Shown: piece after piece, positions 35,885-44,785 of the stretch
Position numbering within the stretch: position 1 is the first letter of the stretch
How the letters are laid out: every line of letters starts with the position of its first letter
Notes under the pieces: model-generated
Seen by the model: the letters and a program-made list of their open reading frames with translations, nothing else
Database searches by the model: none
Told to the model about the DNA's origin: nothing
Position numbers and translations under genes: made by a program
Origin: Albitalea sp966211955
GTDB lineage: Bacteria > Pseudomonadota > Gammaproteobacteria > Burkholderiales > Burkholderiaceae_C
NCBI GenBank assembly: GCA_966211955.1
Contig: CBIHOF010000023.1
Span: 35,384-99,383 of the forward strand
Direction: 5' to 3'
Length of the DNA stretch: 64,000 nt

Positions 35885-37087
35885 TCAGGCGCCCAGCGAG
35901 CGGGCATAGGAGACGATTCGTTCAGCGGCTTCCAGGCATTCGGCGGGCTCGGCCACCAGCGCCATGCGGATGCGCCCGGCGCCCGGGTTCACACCGTGGG
36001 CCTCGCGCGCCAGGAGGCTTCCGGGCAGCACGGCCACATTGTATTGAGCCAGCAGTCCACGGGCGAAGGCAATGTCGTCCACGCCCAGCTTCGAGACACC
36101 TGCCCAGAGGTAGAAACCCGCATCCGGCAGCGCCACGTCCAGCACCTCGGCCAGCATGGGCGTGACGCGCTCGAACTTGCGGCGGTACAGCTCGCGGTTT
36201 TCCACCACGTGCTGCTCATCGGCCCAGGCGACGGCGCTCGCCTGCTGCCAGGTCGGGCTCATCGCGCTGCCGTGGTAGGTGCGGTAGAGCAGGTACTGCT
36301 TGAGGATGGCCGCATCGCCCGCGACGAAGCCCGAGCGCATGCCGGGCACGTTGGAGCGCTTGGACAGGCTCGTGAACACGACGAGGTTGCGGAAATCAGT
36401 GCGCCCCAGTTGCATGGCGGCGTCCAGGGCGCCCAGCGGTGGCTCGTCGCGGAAATAGATCTCGGAATAGCACTCGTCGGAGGCGATCACGAAGCCATGC
36501 TCGTCGGCCAGCGCGAAGAGCTTGCGCCATTCGGCAAGCGGCATGACGGCGCCGGTGGGGTTGCCCGGCGAGCAGACGTACACGAGCTGCGTGCGTGCCC
36601 AGATTTCGGGCGTGATGGCGTCCCAGTCGGCGGCAAAGTTGCGCGCCGGGTCGCTGTTGGCGAAGGCGGTTTTCGCACCAGCCAGGAGCGCCGCGCCTTC
36701 GTAGATTTGATAGAACGGGTTGGGGCAGACCACGGTCGCCTCGGGCCGCGTCGGGTCCACCACCACCTGGGCGAAGGCGAACAGCGCCTCGCGCGAGCCG
36801 TTCACCGGCAGCACCTGCGTGTTCGGGTCCAGCACCACCCCGTAGCGGCGCGTGACCCAATCGGCCATCGCCTGGCGCAGCTTCGGGTCGCCGGTGGTGG
36901 CGGGGTAGGAGGCCAGGCCCTGCAGGTTGTCGACGATGGCCTGCTTGATCAGCACCGGCGTCGGGTGCCGCGGTTCGCCGATGCCCAGGCTGATCGGCTT
37001 GAATGCGGGGTTGGGCGTGATGTCGCGGGTGAGGGCGCGAAGCCGCTCGAAAGGGTAGGGGTTGAGCTTGGCGAGCAGCGGGTTCAT
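35885..37087 (-). CDS. dapC: N-succinyl-diaminopimelate aminotransferase DapC
   Basis: 400 residues, PLP-dependent class I aminotransferase. The cofactor Lys is in TSLSKRSNVPGMRSGFVAG and the substrate-side Arg near GAGRIRMALVAEP. The start MNPLLAKLNPYPFERLRAL matches DapC of betaproteobacteria. Makes N-succinyl-LL-diaminopimelate from glutamate and the keto acid. First gene of the dapC-dapD unit. Confidence 0.95.
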   Translation of the reverse strand: MNPLLAKLNPYPFERLRALTRDITPNPAFKPISLGIGEPRHPTPVLIKQAIVDNLQGLASYPATTGDPKLRQAMADWVTRRYGVVLDPNTQVLPVNGSREALFAFAQVVVDPTRPEATVVCPNPFYQIYEGAALLAGAKTAFANSDPARNFAADWDAITPEIWARTQLVYVCSPGNPTGAVMPLAEWRKLFALADEHGFVIASDECYSEIYFRDEPPLGALDAAMQLGRTDFRNLVVFTSLSKRSNVPGMRSGFVAGDAAILKQYLLYRTYHGSAMSPTWQQASAVAWADEQHVVENRELYRRKFERVTPMLAEVLDVALPDAGFYLWAGVSKLGVDDIAFARGLLAQYNVAVLPGSLLAREAHGVNPGAGRIRMALVAEPAECLEAAERIVSYARSLGA

Positions 37088-37132
37088 GGTGGCTGATTAT
37101 CGGTGGGCATCGCCCCTGGCAGCTTGACCATT

Positions 37133-38149
37133 TCAAGGCCTCTTGCCTGCTTGCCCGGTCGCCCGCTGGGTCACGGCCTTGCGCCCGAATCCTTCGGCCC
37201 GCAGCCTCGGCGTCGGCGCCTTCCACCCGGGCGGCCACACCGGCGCGCCTTTCTCGCCAAGCGGCGTGGGCAGCCCGAGCTTGCGCGCGAGCGTCGCCGC
37301 GTCGTAGGGCGCATGCACTTTCACGTCGTTGTCGAAGTAGACGTACACGTCGCGCTTCGTGCGGCGAGGCGCGGGCTTGGGCGACGCGAGCCGGGCATCC
37401 TCAACCTGAGCGCCCACGCTCCAGGCGCGGATGCGCTTCGCCCAGCGCTCCAGCGCTTCGTCGCTGTAGCCGCTGGCATACAGCTCCTTGTCGCCGTGCA
37501 GCCGCAGGTAGACGAAGTCCGAACTCAGGTCCTCGAGCAGCGGCCACTTGCCCGCCGTGTCGGCCACCACCAGCGCCACGCGGTACTTGCGCAGCAGTGC
37601 GATGAAGGCCGGGTCGCGAAAGCTCTCGTGGCGAATTTCCACCGCATGCTGCAGCCGCCGCTTGCGCTCAGGCACGAGGCTCATCCGGCCATCGACGCGG
37701 TGGTCGTGGTGCCTTGCCATCTCTGCGGCTTCATCGGTGTCGCGCGGCAGCTGCGCGAAGAAGGCCTCGAAGCGATCGGGCTTGAAGTCGAACATCGGCG
37801 GGAACTGCCAGAGGATGGGCCCCAGCTTGTCCTTGAGCTCGAACACGCCGTTGGCAAAGAAGTTGGCAAGCGGCGTCTCGATCTCCTTGAGCCGGCGCAT
37901 GTGCGTGATGTACTTCGGCGCCTTCACTGCGAAAACAAAATCATCCGGCGTGTCGTCATGCCATTGCGTGTAGAAGGCAGGGCTTTGCAGCGAGTAGAAC
38001 GAGCCGTTGATCTCGATGGTGGGCACCATGCGGGAGGCATATTCCAGCTCGCGCCGCTGCGGCAGCTTCTCGGGGTAGAACACGCCGCGCCAGGGCTCGT
38101 AGCGCCAGCCCGAAATGCCGATGCGGATCTCGCCGTGCTTGTCGCTCAT
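37133..38149 (-). CDS. DUF72 family protein (YecE-like)
   Basis: 338 residues. TIM-barrel-like DUF72 protein: RIGISGWRYEPWRGVFYPEK at the start, TIEINGSFYSLQSPAFYTQW, then FVYLRLHGDKELYASGYSDE, DVYVYFDND and a basic C-terminal extension of about 60 residues. Function is unknown. Start at 38149; further in-frame codons upstream show no homology. Its promoter region overlaps the CAP-gene remnant on the other strand. Confidence 0.88.
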   Translation of the reverse strand: MSDKHGEIRIGISGWRYEPWRGVFYPEKLPQRRELEYASRMVPTIEINGSFYSLQSPAFYTQWHDDTPDDFVFAVKAPKYITHMRRLKEIETPLANFFANGVFELKDKLGPILWQFPPMFDFKPDRFEAFFAQLPRDTDEAAEMARHHDHRVDGRMSLVPERKRRLQHAVEIRHESFRDPAFIALLRKYRVALVVADTAGKWPLLEDLSSDFVYLRLHGDKELYASGYSDEALERWAKRIRAWSVGAQVEDARLASPKPAPRRTKRDVYVYFDNDVKVHAPYDAATLARKLGLPTPLGEKGAPVWPPGWKAPTPRLRAEGFGRKAVTQRATGQAGKRP

Positions 38150-38207
38150 GCCACGAGCGCAGCAATCGCGGTGCCGGGCCTGCGGCCTGCCCAACTTCAC
38201 GAGCACC

Positions 38208-38486
38208 ATGCTCGCGCGGGTGAACCAATGGCGGGCCAGCGGTGCAAATTGCGGCAGCGATGGCACCTTCGGCCCCGCGCCGGCGCTGGCATGGAACGAC
38301 CCGCTCACCACCGCGGCCGGGCAGACGACGATCAACGGCGTGGTCGACGGATGGATCGCAAGCCCCGGCCCCTGCGCCAACATCATGAAACCGGCCTTCG
38401 TGCACGTCGGCGTGGCCTGCATCAACGGCACGTCGTCCGACACCTATCCGACCTACTGGACGATGGAACTTGCCAAGCCGTTCTGA
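38208..38486 (+). pseudogene. Decayed CAP/SCP-domain protein gene
   Basis: A reading frame of about 92 codons ending at 38486 carries only the two outer parts of a CAP (SCP/PR1) domain. It opens LARVNQWRASGANCGSDG with PALAWNDPLTTAA and jumps directly to GQTTINGVVDGWIASPGPC, then HVGVACINGTSSDTY and TYWTMELAKPF. In CAP proteins some 50 residues with the active-site His/Glu normally separate these parts, and a signal peptide precedes them; both are missing. In-frame internal deletion plus loss of the 5' end is the simplest reading. Confidence 0.75.
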
Positions 38487-38526
38487 ACCGGTCGACAGAG
38501 TGCGCGCAAAGGGTGCTCAGCACGTC

Positions 38527-39348
38527 TCAGTCGGTGAATTCGACCGACAGTCCGGGCAGTGCGATTCCCTGAAGGTTCGTCTCCCAGGTTTCCCCTGGCA
38601 GAACCGTCTGTACCGTGGTGATGGTGCCTGTCGTGACCAATTCGCCAGCCTGCAGCGATGGGGAAAGCGGCTGCGACGAGAGCAGGGCGATGAGATGGGC
38701 CATGGCGGCCAGCGGGCTGCCCAGGACATTCGAGCCCTTGCCGATGGCGCGCACTTGCGAGTTGCACAGGAGCTGGAGCGAGAACGACTGGAGCGCGCTC
38801 ATGGCTGCGGGGCCGAGATCAGCCACGGAAAGGCGCGGCCCCAGCAGAAGCGCCCCGTGCAGGGCCGAGTCTGCGATGGTGTCGGGCGCTTGAAACTTCC
38901 AGCCGGGGTAGTGCGACTGCACGATCTCGAAGGCATGCGCCACCCAGTCGATCGATTCAAGAATCGCCGCGAGGTCGCCGTTTGCAGGCGGCGCGCTGCG
39001 CAAGTGGAGCACGATCTCCGGTTCGATCTTCGGTTCGGCAAATCGCTTGAGGCTGAAGGTCGCCCGCTCCTGCGGAAGCTGCACGACGGTGGTGTCGTAG
39101 ACATGTCCCCAGACAGGCTCGCGCACGCCGAGCAGAGGCCACATGTCGGCGTTCGTGAAGCCGATCTTGCGGCCGACGGACGCGGCGCCTTCGGCCAGCC
39201 GCGCCTCATGGATCAACGCCGACACGGCGTAGGCCGAGGGCGCATCGAGGCCTGGGTACTTCGACGTGGGCGGGATGACCTGCCCGACCTGGTCCTGCGC
39301 TGCCTTCAGCGATCGCGCGATGTCGCGGGTCTCTGCTTCCGAAAGCAT
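38527..39348 (-). CDS. Fumarylacetoacetase-family hydratase (2-oxopent-4-enoate hydratase / oxalocrotonate decarboxylase-like)
   Basis: 273 residues. The sequence GRKIGFTNADMWPLLGV and the metal-binding region FAEPKIEPEIVLHLRSAPPA match the hydratase/decarboxylase branch of the FAH superfamily (PF01557) used in meta-cleavage pathways. GELVTTGTITTVQTVLPGET is the C-terminal signature. No other aromatic-degradation genes are adjacent, so the substrate is open. It lies four bp after the queF stop on the same strand and is probably cotranscribed. Confidence 0.85.
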   Translation of the reverse strand: MLSEAETRDIARSLKAAQDQVGQVIPPTSKYPGLDAPSAYAVSALIHEARLAEGAASVGRKIGFTNADMWPLLGVREPVWGHVYDTTVVQLPQERATFSLKRFAEPKIEPEIVLHLRSAPPANGDLAAILESIDWVAHAFEIVQSHYPGWKFQAPDTIADSALHGALLLGPRLSVADLGPAAMSALQSFSLQLLCNSQVRAIGKGSNVLGSPLAAMAHLIALLSSQPLSPSLQAGELVTTGTITTVQTVLPGETWETNLQGIALPGLSVEFTD

Positions 39349-39352
39349 GGGC

Positions 39353-39874
39353 TCAGAGCATCCCCGTCTCGGCTGCATGCCTGGGCAGCTCCACCACCGG
39401 TTGCGGCTTCCAGCCCTTTTGCCGATGTTCCACCACGACGTTGGTGTAGATGCCGCCGCGCACATACCACTTGGCGGTGACGCGAATGAAGCGCGGCCTG
39501 CTCACGCGCACGATGTCGTCGAGGATGGTGTTGGTGACCTTTTCGTGGAAGGCGCCCTCGTTGCGATAGCTCCAGAAATACATCTTCAGGCTCTTGAGCT
39601 CGATGCACAACTCGTCGCAGATCATGTCGATGGTGAAGTGCGCGAAGTCGGGCTGGCCGGTGAGCGGGCAATGGCAGGTGAACTCGGGCACCTGGAACTG
39701 GATCACGTAGTCGCGCTCGGGCGCCGGGTTGGGGAATACGTGCAGTTCCTTGCTCGGTGCGCTGGGCGGGTTGACTGGCATCTCGCGCTGCTTGGGTGCG
39801 CTGGCCGCGCTCGATCTGGCGGCGCGCTTTGCGGTGTTCTGGCCGATGTTCTTGGGGCTGGCGGACTTGGCCAT
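39353..39874 (-). CDS. queF: NADPH-dependent 7-cyano-7-deazaguanine reductase (QueF)
   Basis: 173 residues from ATG 39874; reduces preQ0 to preQ1 in queuosine biosynthesis. The short, type I form: catalytic Cys69 and Asp76 in FTCHCPLTGQPDF, and the substrate Glu motif LKSLKMYFWSYRNEGAFHE. An unusual N-terminal basic, Ala/Ser-rich tail of about 35 residues precedes the enzyme domain. It is divergent from smc. No preQ1 riboswitch was recognised upstream. Confidence 0.93.
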   Translation of the reverse strand: MAKSASPKNIGQNTAKRAARSSAASAPKQREMPVNPPSAPSKELHVFPNPAPERDYVIQFQVPEFTCHCPLTGQPDFAHFTIDMICDELCIELKSLKMYFWSYRNEGAFHEKVTNTILDDIVRVSRPRFIRVTAKWYVRGGIYTNVVVEHRQKGWKPQPVVELPRHAAETGML

Positions 39875-40012
39875 GGCGGTCACTTCTGAAGAGGGTTGGA
39901 GCAGGGGCGCGATGGTATCATCCGACCCTCTCGCGAGCCCGCGTCCAAGCGGGTTTCCTCAATCAAATCAACGACTTAAGCGCACGATTTTCGCGTCGCT
40001 CATTGCAGCTCC

Positions 40013-43000
40013 ATGCGCCTGAATTCGATCAAGCTGTCCGGCTTCAAGTCGTTTGCCGAACCCACCAACTTCCAGCTGCCCGGGCAGCTGGTCGGCGTGG
40101 TGGGGCCCAATGGTTGCGGAAAGTCCAACATCATGGACGCGGTGCGCTGGGTGCTGGGCGAGAGCAAGGCCAGCGAGCTGCGCGGCGAGTCCATGCAGGA
40201 CGTGATCTTCAACGGCTCGGGCAACCGCAAGCCGGCGAGCCGCGCCAGCGTCGAACTCGTGTTCAGCAACGAGGACGCCCGCGCCGGCGGCCAGTGGAAC
40301 CAGTTCACCGAGATCGCCGTCAAGCGCGTGCTCACGCGCGACGGCACGAGCAGTTACTACATCAACAACCAGCCGGTGCGCCGCCGCGACGTGCAGGACG
40401 TGTTCCTCGGCACCGGCCTCGGGCCGCGGGCCTACGCCATCATCGGCCAGGGCACCATCAGCCGCATCATCGAGAGCAAGCCCGAAGAGCTGCGCCTCTT
40501 CCTCGAGGAAGCCGCGGGCGTTTCGAAGTACAAGGAGCGCCGCCGCGAGACCGAGAACCGGCTCAAGGACACGCGCGAGAACCTGACGCGCGTCGAAGAC
40601 ATTCTTCGCGAGCTCAACAGCAACCTCGACAAGCTTGAGAAGCAGGCCGAGGTGGCGAGCATGTACCGCAACCTGCAGGAGCAGGGCACGCTCAAGCTGC
40701 ACCAGCTGTGGTTCCTCAAGCACCGCGATGCAGCCAGCGAGCAGGAGCGCGTGAAGAAGGACGTGCTCGCTGCCACCAATGCGCTGGAAGAGCGCATGGC
40801 CGAGCTGCGGCACGGCGAGGCGGAGCTGGAACACATCCGACAGGCGCACTATTCGGCGAGCGATGAGCTGCATGTGGCGCAGGGGTCGTTGGCCGAGGCG
40901 TCGCTTGAAGTGTCGCGGCTCGAAGAGCGCATCCGCTACGTGGTGGAAGGCCGGCAGCGCATCGAGCAGCGGATGCTGGAGCTCAAGACGCAGAGCGAGC
41001 AATGGGCCGAGCGGCAGACCGGGGCGCAAGACGAGCTGGAGCAGATCGCCGAGCAGATCGCCGCGGCCGATGAGCAGAGCGAGATCCTCGCGGCGCAGGC
41101 CGAGGAGCAGGCCGGCAACCTGCCGAACGTGGAAGACGCGGTGCGCTCGTCACAGGCGCGTGCGAACGAGCAGCGCAATGTGGTGGCAAGCGTTCAGCAG
41201 CAGATCCAGGTGCTGGCCGCGGAGAGCCGCAACATCGACGACCAGCGACGCCAGCTGAATGCGCGGCGCGATCGTCTTGATGGCGAACGCCGCCAGCTCG
41301 CCGCGCCGGACATGGATCGGCTCGAGGAGCTCAAGGGTCAGTTCGCCGTGGCAGAGGAAGCGCATGTCGTCACCGATGCGCGCCTTCATGAACTGACCGA
41401 TCAGGTGCCGGCGCTGGACGAAGAGCGGCGCCTCAAGCAAGAGCAGGTGAACGCCGAAACGGGCAAGCAGTCCGACATCTCGGCGCGGCTCGAAGCGCTG
41501 CGTGCCCTGCAGGAGAAGGTGCAGACCGAAGGCAAGCTCAAGCCGTGGCTTTCCAAGCACGGGCTGGACGGCCTGCCGGGCCTGTGGACCAAGATCCATA
41601 TCGAGCCCGGCTGGGAAACAGCGCTTGAGTCGGCGCTGCGCGAGCGCATCAACGCGCTGGAAGTTGGTCGCGTCGAGACCGTGCGTGCCTTCGCCACCGA
41701 TGCGCCGCCGGCCAAGCTGTCGTTCTACACGCCCCCGCAGGCGGCGATTGCCAACACGCACCAGACGCTGCCGCGCTTGTCCGATCTGCTGCGACTGGAG
41801 AACCATGGCAGCGGGGCAGGCCTGAAGGCCTTGCTCAATGACTGGCTCGAAGGCGTCTACACCGCGGCCAACATCGACGAGGCGTTGGCCGCTCGTTCCA
41901 AGCTCACGCACGGCGAGGTCATCATGACCCGCGAAGGCCATGCGGTGAGCCAGTTCGCCGTCACCTTCTACGCGCCCGATTCCGAGCAGGCCGGCATGCT
42001 GGCCCGCGCGCAAGAGATCGAGAACCTCGAGCGGCAATCGAAGGCGCAGGTGCTGATCGCCGACGAGGCGCGCAGCGCGATGGTGCGCGCGGATGCGGCC
42101 TACACCGATGCATCGCAACGCCTGATCGCCGCGCGGCGTGAAGCCGCCGAAGCGCAGACGCGGGCGCACCAGTTGCAAGTCGAACTGCTGCGCCTCACGC
42201 AGCAGGCTGAGCAGACGAGCAGCCGCCGATCGCAGCTCGATTCGGAGCTCGCCGAAGTCGATGCCCAGCTCGAGGAGCTGCACGAGCGTGGCGCGACCGG
42301 CGAGGCGAAGTTCGAGGAGCTGGACATGCAGCTCGCGACCACGCAGGAGCGGCATGCCGAGCTCGAAGAAGGCGTGATCAACGCCGAGCGCAAGCTGGCC
42401 GAGGCGCGCGAGCAGCTTCGCTCGCTGGAGCGGCAGGCGCAGGAGGCGCAGTTCTCGTCGCGTTCGCTCGCCGCACGGCGCGGCGAACTGCAGCGCAGCA
42501 TCGAAACTGCGGTGCAACAGGTGGCGGCCAACGAGCAATCGGCGGCGCAGCTCCAGCAGGAACTCACCGTCCTCACCGACGCCGCCGCGCAGGCCGGCCT
42601 GCAGACGGCGCTCGCCCTCAAGCTCGAACGCGAAGCCGCGCTCGGCGCCAAGCGCAGCGAGTACGACGACCTCACCCTGCGCCTTCGCCGTGCCGACGAG
42701 CAACGCCTGGCACACGAACAAAGCCTGCAGCCGCTGCGGGACCGCATCACCAAGCTGCAGCTCGAAGAGCAGGCCGCGCAACTCGGCGGTGCGCAGTTCC
42801 TCGAGCAGCTGACGGCAGCCGAAGTGGACATGGAGGCGCTCGCGAAGAACATCGAAGAGAACAGCGTCAAGCTCTACGGCCTGCAAGGTGAGATCGACCG
42901 CATCAACCGCGACATCAATGCGCTGGGGGCGGTGAACCTCGCCGCGCTCGATGAGCTCACCTCGGCACGTGAACGCAAGACCTTCCTCGATGCGCAATCG

Positions 43001-43540
43001 GCCGACCTGAACGAAGCCATCACCACGCTCGAAGACGCCATCCACAAGATCGACCTCGAGACGCGCGACCTGCTGGCCGCGACCTTCAACCAGGTCAACG
43101 AGCACTTCGGGCGCATGTTCCCAAGCCTCTTCGGCGGCGGCAATGCCAAGCTGGTGATGACGGGCGACGAGATCCTCGACGCCGGCGTGCAGGTGATGGC
43201 CCAGCCGCCGGGCAAGAAGAACAGCACCATCCACCTGCTGTCGGGCGGTGAAAAGGCGCTCACCGCGATTGCGCTGGTGTTCGCGATCTTCCAGTTGAAC
43301 CCCGCACCGTTCTGCTTGCTGGACGAAGTGGATGCGCCGCTGGACGACGCCAATACCGAGCGCTACGCCAAGCTCGTCAGCCAGATGGCCGAGAGCACGC
43401 AATTCCTGTTCATCAGCCACAACAAGATCGCGATGGAAATGGCCAGGCAGTTGATCGGCGTGACCATGCAGGAGCAGGGCGTGTCGCGCATCGTCGCCGT
43501 CGACATGGAAGCCGCCATCAGCATGGCCGAGGCTGCTTGA
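40013..43540 (+). CDS. smc: Chromosome partition protein Smc
   Basis: 1175 residues, full length. N-terminal ATPase half with Walker A GPNGCGKSNIMDAVRWVLG, long coiled coil (about 170-500), hinge (about 515-660, KPWLSKHGLDGLPGLW), return coil, then signature LLSGGEKALTAIALVFAI and Walker B FCLLDEVDAPLDD. Condenses and segregates chromosomes with ScpAB, which are not in the window. Followed by repeat R4 and zipA. Its last codons (GCTGCTTGA) are the same as the tail of R4. Confidence 0.97.
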   Translation: MRLNSIKLSGFKSFAEPTNFQLPGQLVGVVGPNGCGKSNIMDAVRWVLGESKASELRGESMQDVIFNGSGNRKPASRASVELVFSNEDARAGGQWNQFTEIAVKRVLTRDGTSSYYINNQPVRRRDVQDVFLGTGLGPRAYAIIGQGTISRIIESKPEELRLFLEEAAGVSKYKERRRETENRLKDTRENLTRVEDILRELNSNLDKLEKQAEVASMYRNLQEQGTLKLHQLWFLKHRDAASEQERVKKDVLAATNALEERMAELRHGEAELEHIRQAHYSASDELHVAQGSLAEASLEVSRLEERIRYVVEGRQRIEQRMLELKTQSEQWAERQTGAQDELEQIAEQIAAADEQSEILAAQAEEQAGNLPNVEDAVRSSQARANEQRNVVASVQQQIQVLAAESRNIDDQRRQLNARRDRLDGERRQLAAPDMDRLEELKGQFAVAEEAHVVTDARLHELTDQVPALDEERRLKQEQVNAETGKQSDISARLEALRALQEKVQTEGKLKPWLSKHGLDGLPGLWTKIHIEPGWETALESALRERINALEVGRVETVRAFATDAPPAKLSFYTPPQAAIANTHQTLPRLSDLLRLENHGSGAGLKALLNDWLEGVYTAANIDEALAARSKLTHGEVIMTREGHAVSQFAVTFYAPDSEQAGMLARAQEIENLERQSKAQVLIADEARSAMVRADAAYTDASQRLIAARREAAEAQTRAHQLQVELLRLTQQAEQTSSRRSQLDSELAEVDAQLEELHERGATGEAKFEELDMQLATTQERHAELEEGVINAERKLAEAREQLRSLERQAQEAQFSSRSLAARRGELQRSIETAVQQVAANEQSAAQLQQELTVLTDAAAQAGLQTALALKLEREAALGAKRSEYDDLTLRLRRADEQRLAHEQSLQPLRDRITKLQLEEQAAQLGGAQFLEQLTAAEVDMEALAKNIEENSVKLYGLQGEIDRINRDINALGAVNLAALDELTSARERKTFLDAQSADLNEAITTLEDAIHKIDLETRDLLAATFNQVNEHFGRMFPSLFGGGNAKLVMTGDEILDAGVQVMAQPPGKKNSTIHLLSGGEKALTAIALVFAIFQLNPAPFCLLDEVDAPLDDANTERYAKLVSQMAESTQFLFISHNKIAMEMARQLIGVTMQEQGVSRIVAVDMEAAISMAEAA

Positions 43541-43632
43541 TGGCCCACCCCCGAAGCGCCTTCGGCGCTTCCCCCTCAAGGGGGCGCCACTGGCGGACCG
43601 GCGAAGCCGGATCCGCGGTGGCTGCTTGATCG
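43541..43632 (+). repeat. Dispersed GC-rich intergenic repeat, copy R4 (short form)
   Basis: 92 bp starting directly after the smc stop. GGCCCACCCCCGAAGCGCCT and a stem GAAGCGCCTTCGGCGCTTC, then CCCCCTCAAGGGGG and GCGGACCGGCGAAGCCGG...CGCGG, ending GGCTGCTTGATCG. An 11-bp direct repeat GGCTGCTTGAT brackets it (43531-43541 and 43620-43630). Confidence 0.75.
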
Positions 43633-43640
43633 AGTGAGAC

Positions 43641-44687
43641 ATGAGTAGCTTGACGATTGCATTGGCATCTCTCGGTGGCGTCGTGCTGGCCGCGGTGGTC
43701 GCGCATGGCGCGTGGCAGGCGCGCAAGGCGGGGCCGAAGCGCGCCGAGCTGGAGCCGCAGCTGCCGCCGCGTGTCGAGCCCAAGGAGCCGGTGCTTGATT
43801 CAGGCATCAGCCATCCGGCGGAGCTGCCCGAGCCGGTGCTCGAGGCGCGTGCGCCCAAGCGGCCGACGTTGCGGCTCGATGCCCTGATCGATGCGATCGC
43901 GCCGCTCACCGTCGAATCGCCCATCACCGGCGAGCTGGTCCTGCTGCACCTTCCCACCACTCGCCGCGCCGGCAGCAAGCCCTTTCTGGTCGAAGGCCTG
44001 AACGCCGAGACGGGCGAATGGGAACCGGCCATGCCCGGCGAACGCTACAGCGAGTTCCAGGCTGGCGTGCAGTTGGCGAACCGCACCGGCGCGCTCAACG
44101 AGATCGAATATTCCGAGTTCGTGCAGAAGGTGCAAGCCTTTGCCGAGGCGATCGGCGCGATGGCCGACTTTCCCGACATGCTCGACGTGGCGGCGCGCGC
44201 ACGCGAGCTCGATGCCTTCGCCGGTGACCACGATGCGCAGCTCGCGGTGCACCTGCAGGCCCGCGCAGCGGCATGGAGCGTGGGCTACATCCAGCAGCAT
44301 GCGAGCCGCCATGGCTTTGTCGCTGGCGTGGTGCCGGGCCGGCTGGTGCTGCCTTCGGCGGAGGAGGGCGCGCCGCCCGTGCTCACGCTCACTTTCGATT
44401 CACAGGCTGCGTTCGCAGACGACCCGAACCGCGCCGCGGTGCGCGACGTGATGCTCAGTTTCGATGTTCCGCAGACCGACCCCAAGGCCGAGCCTTTCGT
44501 GGCCTGGCAGGCGAGCGCGCAGGCCTTGTCGCTGGGCATGGATGCAGCCATCGTGGACGACAACGGCCGCCCCTTGAGCGCCGAAGGCTTCGCGTCCATC
44601 GGCGGCGAGCTCGGTCAGCTGTACGGCGCCTTGGCCGCGCGCGATCTTGCGGCGGGCTCCGCGGCGGCGCGGCGGCTGTTTTCCTGA
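43641..44687 (+). CDS. zipA: ZipA-like cell division protein
   Basis: 348 residues. One N-terminal membrane helix (about 4-22), a Pro/Glu-rich linker, and a C-terminal ZipA FtsZ-binding-type domain (about 205-335; VGYIQQHASRHGFVAGVVPG, LVLPS, LTLTFDSQAAF). Position directly after smc is standard. Betaproteobacterial ZipA is divergent, so the assignment rests partly on synteny. The next gene is normally ligA; here the locus changes to T6SS-linked genes. Confidence 0.82.
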   Translation: MSSLTIALASLGGVVLAAVVAHGAWQARKAGPKRAELEPQLPPRVEPKEPVLDSGISHPAELPEPVLEARAPKRPTLRLDALIDAIAPLTVESPITGELVLLHLPTTRRAGSKPFLVEGLNAETGEWEPAMPGERYSEFQAGVQLANRTGALNEIEYSEFVQKVQAFAEAIGAMADFPDMLDVAARARELDAFAGDHDAQLAVHLQARAAAWSVGYIQQHASRHGFVAGVVPGRLVLPSAEEGAPPVLTLTFDSQAAFADDPNRAAVRDVMLSFDVPQTDPKAEPFVAWQASAQALSLGMDAAIVDDNGRPLSAEGFASIGGELGQLYGALAARDLAAGSAAARRLFS

Positions 44688-44722
44688 AGCAGCGGTTCAA
44701 GAAGAACGAATAACAAGCGTTT

Positions 44723-44749
44723 CTCCCTGCCGCCGGGGCCCCGGCAGGG
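44723..44749 (+). terminator. Hairpin after zipA
   Basis: TCCCTGCCG and CGGCAGGGA are perfect 9-bp arms around a 9-base GC loop, 35 bases after the zipA stop and 36 before the next start. No U tract, so possibly a Rho-type or attenuating hairpin. Confidence 0.4.
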
Positions 44750-44785
44750 ACGAAGCCTGACGACCCAGGGCCGGAGGAGGGAGCA

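Noticed and set aside
39875..40012. Possible preQ1 riboswitch or regulatory hairpin between queF and smc
   Set aside because: Only a 5-pair stem (CCCGC/GCGGG at 39938-39953) in the smc leader was seen; no preQ1 aptamer pattern on the queF strand.
41150..44032. Very long minus-strand open frame opposite smc and zipA
   Set aside because: Antisense shadow of GC-rich coding DNA; its translation is His/Arg/Ala/Leu-rich with no domain, while smc on the plus strand is unmistakable.
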